Positions 1 through 6,779 of a stretch of 41,238 nucleotides of DNA are shown here, in pieces. Position 1 is the first letter of the stretch, and every line of letters starts with the position of its first letter. Both the position numbers and the translations under genes were made by a program. A model generated the notes under the pieces. That model was not told the origin of the DNA. It saw nothing but the letters and a program-made list of their open reading frames with translations, and ran no database searches. This DNA is from an uncultured Bacteroidia bacterium. GTDB taxonomy: Bacteria; Bacteroidota; Bacteroidia; Bacteroidales; UBA932. Location: contig CADAJF010000020.1 of NCBI GenBank assembly GCA_902788175.1, forward strand, positions 1-41,238, given 5' to 3'.

Positions 1-136
1 CTCTCCGGCTGCTGACTCTGACAAGCCGCGTTACATCGAGCGTTTTGAAGAAGGTCACCATAGGATTGGGCGCCTTCATCCATAACTCAAATGCCTGGGT
101 ACGCGTGGTTTCCTTGGGATTAACTTCTTTTTTCAT
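1..136 (-). CDS. CatA-like (chloramphenicol acetyltransferase family) protein, N-terminal part
   Basis: Only the first 45 codons lie in the window; the gene runs off the left edge. The ATG at 136 opens a frame beginning MKKEVNPKETTRTQAFELWM and continuing with PNPMVTFFKTLDVTRLV. From memory this resembles the start of CatA-like O-acetyltransferases of Bacteroidetes, where the segment leads into the first strand of the trimeric acetyltransferase fold. The catalytic HxxxD motif would be far beyond the edge, so activity cannot be judged. A TAnnTTTG box on the minus strand at 172-165 gives a leader of about 20 nt and supports this start. The family call rests on a short stretch and could be wrong. 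Confidence 0.5.
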   Translation of the reverse strand, partial: MKKEVNPKETTRTQAFELWMKAPNPMVTFFKTLDVTRLVRVSSRR

Positions 137-164
137 CTTTCAAATCACGGGGTTTATCGTGCTG

Positions 165-172
165 CAAATGTA
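165..172 (-). promoter_or_regulatory. -7 promoter box TACATTTG for the CatA-like gene
   Basis: This is an exact match to the Bacteroidetes -7 consensus TAnnTTTG on the minus strand, about 30 bp upstream of the ATG at 136. No convincing -33 TTG is seen at the right spacing. Confidence 0.5.
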
Positions 173-275
173 GCAAAAACAGTGATCCCAGCAAAGTAAA
201 GCGACATAATCCTTATATGCGTAATTCAGATTAACATTCCATTATCACATTTTCGATGGTTAGATTTGCGTATAA

Positions 276-319
276 TTGAAAATCTTGGGAATTTCTTGTT
301 GAAAATCTTGGGAATTTCT
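276..319 (+). repeat. Two 21-bp direct repeats overlapping the AAA-ATPase promoter
   Basis: The unit TTGAAAATCTTGGGAATTTC plus a final T occurs at 276-296 and again at 299-319, with no mismatch and a 23-bp period (about two helical turns). The second copy fills the spacer between a -33 TTG (296-298) and the -7 box (319-326). This layout suits an operator bound by a repressor or autoregulator; the binding protein is unknown. Confidence 0.7.
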
Positions 320-326
320 ATCTTTG
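319..326 (+). promoter_or_regulatory. -7 promoter box TATCTTTG of the AAA-DUF4143 ATPase
   Basis: Exact TAnnTTTG match with a TTG at 296-298, 20 bp upstream, which is the usual -33/-7 spacing in Bacteroidetes. Transcription should start near 333, leaving a leader of about 18 nt before the ATG at 351. Confidence 0.75.
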
Positions 327-350
327 CATAGCATTTAACAAGATTGAGCT

Positions 351-1616
351 ATGTACTACAGCAGACTTATCGAAAAGGAGATTGAACTGAAACTGAGGAC
401 ATCGGGAGCCATTGTGGTTGCAGGACCGAAGTTTTGCGGCAAGACTACCACTTGCATGCTCTATCAGAAGAGTTTTATCAAACTTAATACGAGGCAGGCC
501 ATTGCGATGGCACGGATGAACCCGAAGGCTGTCCTTCCGGGTGAGAATCCCCGCCTTATCGACGAGTGGCAGAAGGCCCCGGACATCTGGAACCAGGTGA
601 AGGATGACCTCGACATTAAATATGAGTTTGGCAAGTATATCCTCACGGGCAGTTCTACTCCTGCCGACAAGACGGAGGTGCATCATAGCGGTGCCGGCAG
701 GATTGCACCGGTGAAGATGCGTCCGATGAGCCTGTGGGAGTCGAAGGAGTCCAAGGGAACTGTTTCCCTGAAGGATTTGTTCGACGGTGGGGCTTCTTTC
801 CCCTGGGACTTGAACCAGGACTTTCAACTGGAGGATGCAGCTCATCTTACGTGCCGAGGAGGCTGGCCGATAGCCGTGCTGGCTCCGAAAGACATCGCCA
901 TCGAGATTACGAAGAACTACTGGAACGGGCTCTTTGTATTCGAAGATTCGGAGAATGAGCGTTTCCGGAACAAGAAGCCCGAGGTGCTGCGGATGATTGT
1001 GCGCAGCTATGCCCGCCATATTTCCACGGAAGCCGCCCTGTCAACCATCATAGCGGACGTTCGCCAGGGCAATAAGCGGACGATGGACCCTAAGACATTT
1101 GACGATTATCTTGAGGCTCTAAACGACCTTTATATTCTTGAAGACATGGAGGCCTGGAATCCGAATATCCGTTCCAAGACATCCATCCGTTCAACGCCCA
1201 CCAGGCACTTCGTGGATACGTCCATAGCCTGCCGGGCATTGAACATCATGCCGGAAGATCTGATGCGGGATCTGGAGAGTTTCGGCCTTTTCTTCGAGGA
1301 CCTGGCCGTTAGGGACCTGCGCATCTATGCCGGCACCCTGGGCGGTGAGGTACGTCACTATCGCGACAATGCCGGTCTGGAGTGCGACGCCGTGGTGCAT
1401 CTGGAGGATGGCCGCTGGGGCGCCATTGAAATCAAGCTGGGCGGTGACGATTTGATTGAACAAGGTGCCACTTCCCTGAAAACGCTCAAGTCGAAGATTG
1501 AGGAGAAGAGTGACGAGAATTCGCCTTCATTCCTGCTGGTCCTCACTGCCGTTGGCGGCGCTTACAAGCGAGAGGACGGTGTCTATGTGGCACCAATCAA
1601 TCTTCTGAAGCAGTAA
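351..1616 (+). CDS. AAA ATPase with DUF4143 C-terminal domain
   Basis: A 421-aa protein of the AAA_14/DUF4143 type. The Walker A motif GPKFCGKTT lies near residues 25-33, and PRLIDEWQKAPDIW near residue 70 is the usual Walker B region of this family (DEWQ). TGSST is the sensor-like motif. The second half matches the DUF4143 layout with a nuclease-like ending: LECDAVVHLEDGRWGAIEIK contains a D...(E)xK signature resembling a PD-(D/E)XK fold. The role of the family is not established; members are common, solitary and often mobile in Bacteroidetes. The gene is monocistronic, with its own promoter and a strong terminator at 1691. Paired repeats in the promoter suggest tight control. Full length, no frameshift. 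Confidence 0.85.
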   Translation: MYYSRLIEKEIELKLRTSGAIVVAGPKFCGKTTTCMLYQKSFIKLNTRQAIAMARMNPKAVLPGENPRLIDEWQKAPDIWNQVKDDLDIKYEFGKYILTGSSTPADKTEVHHSGAGRIAPVKMRPMSLWESKESKGTVSLKDLFDGGASFPWDLNQDFQLEDAAHLTCRGGWPIAVLAPKDIAIEITKNYWNGLFVFEDSENERFRNKKPEVLRMIVRSYARHISTEAALSTIIADVRQGNKRTMDPKTFDDYLEALNDLYILEDMEAWNPNIRSKTSIRSTPTRHFVDTSIACRALNIMPEDLMRDLESFGLFFEDLAVRDLRIYAGTLGGEVRHYRDNAGLECDAVVHLEDGRWGAIEIKLGGDDLIEQGATSLKTLKSKIEEKSDENSPSFLLVLTAVGGAYKREDGVYVAPINLLKQ

Positions 1617-1690
1617 GACACATACTGTAAAGATGCAACTCTTTGTCCCTCAATAGCATCCTGGTGGGCCCACTGTTGGAGTCACTTCAA

Positions 1691-1723
1691 AACCTCTTTG
1701 AGAGCATCTCAGAGGGGTTTTTC
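1691..1723 (+). terminator. Intrinsic terminator after the AAA-DUF4143 gene
   Basis: A 13-bp stem (1691-1703 with 1707-1719, including two G-U pairs) with a 3-nt loop GCA, running into TTTTTC. It lies 75 bp after the stop codon and before the promoter of the next gene. Confidence 0.85.
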
Positions 1724-1825
1724 ATATAAAAATGTCCCAATGAATTACGAGTTGACCTGGATCCGAAACTATGCAAATCGTTCCGAAGAACGTCAAGCAG
1801 TGCAGGTCTTTCTTCGGTTTTTTCG

Positions 1826-1833
1826 TATCTTTG
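1826..1833 (+). promoter_or_regulatory. -7 promoter box TATCTTTG of the glycosyltransferase gene
   Basis: Exact TAnnTTTG match. It predicts a start near 1840, so the translation start must lie downstream; this favours the ATG at 1906. The leader of about 65 nt contains a small GC hairpin (1864-1869 pairing with 1875-1880). Confidence 0.75.
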
Positions 1834-1905
1834 CGAGACCAATACCTGAACGAGATAAAAGGACGGGGCAGAAAGCCCCGGCCAGACAAACGAAGAAAGA
1901 TTTCA

Positions 1906-3063
1906 ATGAAGAAAGTGGGACTTTTCATCGATACATGGTATCCTATGGTGGACGGTGTCATCAAGGTGGTGGACAACTATGCCCGCCGCCTTTTGCATTA
2001 TTGCGACGTGGTGGTCTTCTGCCCGGAAACCCGGGGATACTCCAAAGAAAAAGATGCCAGGCTGCCCTATAAGGTGATCCGTTGCAATTCCCTGCCTGTC
2101 CTGCATTTTGACTACGATATCCCTACCCCCGCGCTGGACCCGGTCTTTGAAGTGCAACTGCTCCGCAGCGGCATAGATGTCGTGCATATCCATTCTCCTT
2201 TTTCGGTGGGGTTGGCCGGCGTGCTTTACGCCAAGTTCAATAAGCTCCCCCTGGTGGCCACCCTGCATTCCCAATACAGGCAGGATTTCGAGAAACCCCT
2301 GAAGTTCAAGACCGCCGTCGATATGGCCATGAACCGCATCATGTGGGTTTTCAATGCCTGCGACGAGTGCTGGGCGGTGAACGCCGGCATCAAGGAACTC
2401 TATGAGTCGGAATACGGGCTTACGGCACCCTGCAAGGTCCGTCTCAACGCCACAGACCACCTCCCGGTGGCGGATCCCCAAGATGCGGCCAGGCTGACGG
2501 ACCAGACGTTCGGCATTCCTGCCGATGCAACGGTCTTCCTATTTGTAGGAAGAATCAACTATATCAAGAACATCGACTTCACGGTCCGTGCTCTGGCAAG
2601 GGCCAAAAAACTGGGAATGAGAAACTTCCGAATGCTCTTTGTGGGAGAGGGACAGGACGGGGAGAAGCTGGCCGCCCTGGTGAAGGAACTAGGGCTGGAG
2701 GAAGAGGTGGTCATGTGCGGTCTGGTGTCGGAACGGTCCATGCTGGAGAACCTTTATTCGAGGGCGAAGCTTTTCCTTTTCCCATCGCTGTACGATGCCA
2801 ATTCCCTGGTGCAGATAGAGGCCGCCTGCCAGGGAACGCCCACCGTTTTCCTGGAAGGTGCCCGGACGGCGGCAACGGTGACTGCCGGAGTCAATGCCTA
2901 TGTATCGGCCCCCAGTGAAGACGCTTATGCCCGCATGATCATGGAAATCCTGGCAGATCCGGAGGGATATGCCAGGATTGCAGCGGCAGCTAAAAGAGAC
3001 CTTTACCTCAGCTGGGACGATGTAGTGCGGGACGTGTATGCCGATTATTGTGCAATGTCCTAA
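1906..3063 (+). CDS. GT4-family glycosyltransferase (diacylglycerol/lipid glucosyltransferase-like)
   Basis: A 385-aa GT-B fold enzyme. The N-terminal Rossmann half starts MKKVGLFIDTWYPMVDGV, a pattern typical of GT4 enzymes such as diacylglycerol glucosyltransferases and PimB-like mannosyltransferases. A DVVHIHSPF motif lies near residue 105. The C-terminal donor-binding half has VFLFVGRINYIKNIDF (near residues 207-222) and FPSLYDANSLVQIEAACQGT near 300, where the family's ExxxxxxxE motif is replaced on its first side by a D. An upstream in-frame ATG at 1771 is rejected because it precedes the promoter box. The protein is probably cytoplasmic or at the inner membrane face, transferring a sugar to a lipid or glycan; the acceptor cannot be told. 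It is monocistronic. Confidence 0.85.
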   Translation: MKKVGLFIDTWYPMVDGVIKVVDNYARRLLHYCDVVVFCPETRGYSKEKDARLPYKVIRCNSLPVLHFDYDIPTPALDPVFEVQLLRSGIDVVHIHSPFSVGLAGVLYAKFNKLPLVATLHSQYRQDFEKPLKFKTAVDMAMNRIMWVFNACDECWAVNAGIKELYESEYGLTAPCKVRLNATDHLPVADPQDAARLTDQTFGIPADATVFLFVGRINYIKNIDFTVRALARAKKLGMRNFRMLFVGEGQDGEKLAALVKELGLEEEVVMCGLVSERSMLENLYSRAKLFLFPSLYDANSLVQIEAACQGTPTVFLEGARTAATVTAGVNAYVSAPSEDAYARMIMEILADPEGYARIAAAAKRDLYLSWDDVVRDVYADYCAMS

Positions 3064-3113
3064 GAGAACAGATAAGGCGTCGTAATTCTTGAATAAGCGG
3101 GTCCAGGCACTTA

Positions 3114-3719
3114 TCAGAAGAAGCTCACAATGTCATCCAGGGGCCTTCTTTCCGGCCGATTGGGCTCCTGGGCGCGATAGCCGAGAGCGATGACGGCCAT
3201 GATGGTTTCGGTGTCCGGGATGGAGAACTGGGCCCGGATGGCGTCTGCGTTACGCATACCCATGATGAGGGTGTCGAAGCCCATGGCGCGGGCCTGGAGG
3301 ATCAGGTAGGCGTTGCTGAGACCGTTATCATAGGCTCCCCATCCATCCCCTATCTCGTTGGTCTGCTGCCCCCGGAAGAAACCGGATTTCCCGCGTTCAA
3401 AGGTGGAAACAATCAGGACGGGGGCGTTACAGACGCGTTCCTTATTGCCGCCGATCATCTCCAGCAGGGCGGCACGATTGCTTTCACCCATGGCCACGTA
3501 GTACTTGGTGGGCTCCACATTGGCCCAGGAGGGCGCTTCCTGGGTGGCGGTAAGAAGCGCGCGGACCTCTTCCTCTGTAATTGTTTTGGAGGCGTCGTAA
3601 TTACGGACGCTCCGCCGGGTGGAGAGCACGTCTTCAAAGGAGGGGGCAACTTGCCGGGGAGCCTGTTTGCAGGAGAGTGTGACGCATGCTAAAAGAACAA
3701 AAATCAATAACTTCTTCAT
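3114..3719 (-). CDS. Nitroreductase-family protein, probably exported or lipid-anchored
   Basis: A 201-aa protein with an FMN-dependent nitroreductase fold. TRRSVRNYDASKTITEEEV is the FMN-binding start of the fold, APSWANVEPTKYYV is the second FMN/substrate motif, and GMRNADAIRAQFSIPD plus VIALGYRAQ close the fold. Before it, MKKLLIFVLLACVTLSC looks like a signal peptide with a loose lipobox (Cys 17), so the enzyme may sit in the periplasm, unusual for a flavin enzyme of this family but known among Bacteroidetes. The frame stays open to 3893, but the methionine at 3719 is chosen because it opens the signal peptide. The gene converges with the glycosyltransferase (50 bp between stops) and diverges from the ABC exporter. 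Confidence 0.8.
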   Translation of the reverse strand: MKKLLIFVLLACVTLSCKQAPRQVAPSFEDVLSTRRSVRNYDASKTITEEEVRALLTATQEAPSWANVEPTKYYVAMGESNRAALLEMIGGNKERVCNAPVLIVSTFERGKSGFFRGQQTNEIGDGWGAYDNGLSNAYLILQARAMGFDTLIMGMRNADAIRAQFSIPDTETIMAVIALGYRAQEPNRPERRPLDDIVSFF

Positions 3720-3865
3720 ATTACCAATATAATTAAACTGTATTTCTGACGTCGAAAATGTTCCCGCCCGGACTTCCGCCACCGAGGCGGGTAAATGCCA
3801 GGAAAGCTGTTTCCTTGCATGGCAAACATGCTGCAAAAAAAATACCCCGTTTAAGGGAAAAAGCT

Positions 3866-3873
3866 TATATTTG
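3866..3873 (+). promoter_or_regulatory. -7 promoter box TATATTTG of the ABC exporter operon
   Basis: Exact TAnnTTTG match. The expected start of transcription falls at about 3879-3881, essentially on the first ATG of the ABC gene, which implies a leaderless message or use of the in-frame ATG at 3892 or 3898. Confidence 0.65.
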
Positions 3874-3879
3874 TAAGTT

Positions 3880-5730
3880 ATGCGAGAATTCATGAAAATG
3901 ATGCGGCAGTATGTCGCTCCTTATAAAGGGTATCTGGCGGGATCCGTGGTACTGAACATCCTTAGCGCGGTGTTCAACATCTTCTCCTTCGCCATCCTGG
4001 TACCGCTGCTGAATATCCTGTTCAAAGTGAACCATACGGTGTACCAGTTCATCCCCTGGGACAGCAACACCGGCTTCAAGGAAAAACTGATCAACAACTT
4101 CTACTTTTACGTGTCGGACTTTGCCGCCACATACGGGGCCGGGAAAACCCTTTTCATGCTGGCGGGGGCAATGATCCTTTTCACCGTCCTCAAGACCAGT
4201 TGCTACTTTGGCTCCAACGCCGTCATGATTCCCATCTCTACCGGCATTGTGAAGAAAATCCGCTGTAGGATTTACAATAAGGTCCTAAGCCTTCCCATCG
4301 GCTACTTCACCGAGGAGCGCAAAGGAGACATCATCGCCCGCATCACCGGAGACGTGTCGGAGGTGGAGAACTCCATCATCGCGTCGCTGTCGGCCCTTAT
4401 CAAGGACCCCATCCTCATTGTCATCTATTGCAGTTTCCTTATCTGGATAAGCCCGGAAATGATGGTCTTCACCCTGTTGTTCGCCCCGGCGTTCGTATGG
4501 GTGATGGGGCTTATCGGCAAGCAGCTTAAACGCTCCTCGCTGGAGGCTCAGGCCCTTTGGAGCGATACCATGAGCCAGGTGGACGAAACGCTGGGCGGCC
4601 TGCGGGTAGTGAAGGCCTTTAACGCCGAAAAGACCATGAGCGAACGCTTCCACGCCGTAACGGACCGCATGCGCCGGAAGGTAGCTCGCGTGAGCATGCG
4701 TCAGGCCAGCGCCCACCCGGTGAGCGAACTGCTGGGTACGGTGATGATCATGGTGGTCCTTTGCGTAGGCGGCGTCATGATTATCAGCGGGAAGAGCCTT
4801 ATCGGCAGCAATAAGTTCATGGACGCCTCCACGTTCATCTACTTCATGGTTCTCCTCTACTCCATCATCGAGCCCATCAAGGAGCTTTCCCGCGCCACCT
4901 ACAACGTACGGAAGGGCCTCGCTTCCATGGAACGCATCAACAAAATCCTGGAGGCCGAAAACCCCATCCAGGACCCTTCCAAGCCGGAAAAGCTGGACGC
5001 TTTCACGGACTGCATCCGCCTGGAAGACGTGAGTTTCTCCTACGACGGAGGCAAACAGATCCTGGACCACGTGAACCTGGAGATTCCCCGGGGAAAGATG
5101 ATAGCTATAGTGGGAGAATCCGGTGCCGGAAAATCCACGCTGGTTGACCTTATCCCCCGTTTCTGGGATGTCACCGGCGGGCGTATCACGGTGGACGGAA
5201 CGGATGTCCGGGATGTGGCCGTCAAAGACCTCCGTGCCCTCATGGGCAACGTGAATCAGGAGCCCATCCTCTTTAACGACACCATTTTCAACAACATAGC
5301 CTTTGGCGTGGAAGGTGCCACGCAGGAGCAGGTCATCGCCGCCGCCAAGGTGGCCAATGCCCATACCTTCATCATGGAGAAGGAAGAAGGCTACCTCACG
5401 TGCATCGGCGAACGCGGCTGCAAGCTCTCCGGCGGCCAGCGCCAGCGCCTTTCCATAGCCCGGGCCATTCTCAAAAACCCGCCTATCCTGATCCTGGACG
5501 AGGCCACCGCCTCCCTGGACACGGAAAGCGAGCGTCTGGTCCAGGAGGCATTGGAGCACCTGATGACCACCCGCACCACCATCGCCATCGCCCACCGCCT
5601 GTCCACCATCCGCCACGCCGACGAAATCATCGTTCTGCACGAAGGCCGCATCGTGGAGCGGGGAAAACATGAGGAACTCCTGGCCCTGGGTGGCTATTAC
5701 AAGAAACTGCACGACATGCAAGCACTATGA
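3880..5730 (+). CDS. MsbA-like ABC exporter (fused membrane and ATPase domains)
   Basis: A 616-aa half-transporter that should act as a homodimer in the inner membrane, exporting a lipid or other hydrophobic substrate. Residues 1-330 hold six hydrophobic helices of the ABC exporter type 1 fold. Residues 370-616 hold the ATPase: Walker A GESGAGKST (412-420), Q-loop region NVNQEP, signature LSGGQ (516-520), Walker B ILILDEATASLD (about 535-546) and H-loop AHRLST. All key residues are intact. The ATG at 3880 sits on the predicted transcription start, so translation may begin at 3892 instead. The stop overlaps the next gene's start (ATGA, 5727-5730), so this is the first gene of a coupled set. 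MsbA (lipid A flippase) is the best-known relative, but the substrate is not fixed by sequence. Confidence 0.92.
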   Translation: MREFMKMMRQYVAPYKGYLAGSVVLNILSAVFNIFSFAILVPLLNILFKVNHTVYQFIPWDSNTGFKEKLINNFYFYVSDFAATYGAGKTLFMLAGAMILFTVLKTSCYFGSNAVMIPISTGIVKKIRCRIYNKVLSLPIGYFTEERKGDIIARITGDVSEVENSIIASLSALIKDPILIVIYCSFLIWISPEMMVFTLLFAPAFVWVMGLIGKQLKRSSLEAQALWSDTMSQVDETLGGLRVVKAFNAEKTMSERFHAVTDRMRRKVARVSMRQASAHPVSELLGTVMIMVVLCVGGVMIISGKSLIGSNKFMDASTFIYFMVLLYSIIEPIKELSRATYNVRKGLASMERINKILEAENPIQDPSKPEKLDAFTDCIRLEDVSFSYDGGKQILDHVNLEIPRGKMIAIVGESGAGKSTLVDLIPRFWDVTGGRITVDGTDVRDVAVKDLRALMGNVNQEPILFNDTIFNNIAFGVEGATQEQVIAAAKVANAHTFIMEKEEGYLTCIGERGCKLSGGQRQRLSIARAILKNPPILILDEATASLDTESERLVQEALEHLMTTRTTIAIAHRLSTIRHADEIIVLHEGRIVERGKHEELLALGGYYKKLHDMQAL

Positions 5731-6365
5731 TGACAAAGCAATTGACCATACCCTTTGTGAAGCTCTCTTCCGCAGACCCGGGCTCCGTCCTGGAACTGGA
5801 GGGGGGGCGTTTTGAAGTGGATCAAGTGAACTGGCCGCAGGCCTTCCCCTATGCCCCTTTCTGCTACGGCCGCATAGCCCGCACGGAAGACACCCTCTGG
5901 GTGGATTTCCGTGTAAGCGGACTGGACCTTCGCATCCAGAACACGGAAGACAATGGCAGGCAGTGGGAAGACAGCTGCGTAGAGATTTTCATCGCGGACC
6001 CTTCCGGCAACGGCTACTACAATTTTGAAATCAACCCCCTGGGAAAGATTCTGGCCTGCACCGGTGCCTCCCGCGAAGGTCGCAAGGCGCGGCCGGCCGG
6101 GGAGATGGCGCAGATCATCAGATGGCCGGTCGTGGCCGGCCTCAGCGCCGGGGAATGGCCGGGGGTGCAGGCATGGCGGGTGTGTGTGGGCATTCCCTTC
6201 GGGCTTATCGGCCTGGACGGAAAGAAGCTTCCCGCAAGCATCCGGGCCAATTTCTACAAGTGCGGGGACAAGACCGCCCATCCCCATTTCCTTAGCTGGA
6301 GTCCCGTCCTCACTCCCCAACCGGATTTTCACAGGCCGGAATACTTCGGCGAACTCCTTTTTTAA
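5727..6365 (+). CDS. CBM9-like carbohydrate-binding protein
   Basis: A 212-aa protein matching the family-9-like carbohydrate-binding module as a stand-alone unit. The motifs are GRQWEDSCVEIFIADPSG, YYNFEINPLGKILACTG and, near the C-terminus, RANFYKCGDKTAHPHFLSW, all characteristic of these Bacteroidetes proteins. No signal peptide is visible, so the protein may be cytoplasmic, or a better start may be hidden in the overlap with the exporter. The start overlaps the exporter's stop by four bases, which implies translational coupling. Its link to an exporter and a cell-wall amidase suggests an envelope-related role, which is inference. The ligand is unknown. Confidence 0.75.
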   Translation: MMTKQLTIPFVKLSSADPGSVLELEGGRFEVDQVNWPQAFPYAPFCYGRIARTEDTLWVDFRVSGLDLRIQNTEDNGRQWEDSCVEIFIADPSGNGYYNFEINPLGKILACTGASREGRKARPAGEMAQIIRWPVVAGLSAGEWPGVQAWRVCVGIPFGLIGLDGKKLPASIRANFYKCGDKTAHPHFLSWSPVLTPQPDFHRPEYFGELLF

Positions 6366-6371
6366 GTGCCT

Positions 6372-6779
6372 ATGAATAAACGTCTTCGCATCTTCTTCCG
6401 GATTCTTTTCTTCCTGTATATCGGCCTGCTGGTGTATCTGTGCTTTGGCCATTTCAGCAGCTTGCCCCACGTGAGCCGTACGCTCTGGGGCTTCCCCACG
6501 GATAAGGTGGTCCATTTTATGATGTTCCTCCCCTTCCCCATCCTCGCCTTCCTGGCCTTCGACCGCTATACGGAAACCCTGCCCCAGACACTGGGCTTTG
6601 CAGGCGGCACTTTCCTGGTGGGCTGCCTGATGGCCATGGGCACGGAAGTGGGACAGGCCCGGCTTACAAACCACCGCATGGGAGAGTTTCAGGACTTTAC
6701 CGCCGATGTCCTGGCCCTTTCCATCAGTACGCTCATCGTCATAGTCTGGGACCTCCTGAAACAGCGTAAGAAAAGATGA
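6372..6779 (+). CDS. VanZ-like membrane protein
   Basis: A 135-aa protein with four hydrophobic helices, of the VanZ-like family: a short basic N-terminus (MNKRLRIFFRILFFLYIGLL), the motif DKVVHFMMFLPFPILAFLAF with the conserved DK..H, and GTEVGQARLTNHRMGEFQDFTADVL, the family's E..Q......R..d..D..aN-type ending. An in-frame GTG at 6366 is possible, but the ATG six bases later is the more usual start. VanZ gives low-level teicoplanin resistance in enterococci; the function of most relatives is unknown. The gene is 6 bp after the CBM9-like gene and overlaps the next start (ATGA, 6776-6779). Confidence 0.8.
   Translation: MNKRLRIFFRILFFLYIGLLVYLCFGHFSSLPHVSRTLWGFPTDKVVHFMMFLPFPILAFLAFDRYTETLPQTLGFAGGTFLVGCLMAMGTEVGQARLTNHRMGEFQDFTADVLALSISTLIVIVWDLLKQRKKR

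Noticed and set aside
276-319. CRISPR or IS end repeats
   Set aside because: Only two copies with a 2-bp gap, lying exactly in a promoter; operator-like is the better reading.
1624-1690. Small gene or attenuator before the 1691 terminator
   Set aside because: No open frame or paired structure beyond the terminator itself is seen.
1771-1905. Longer N-terminus for the glycosyltransferase
   Set aside because: The promoter box at 1826-1833 lies inside this stretch, and the conserved fold begins at the ATG at 1906.
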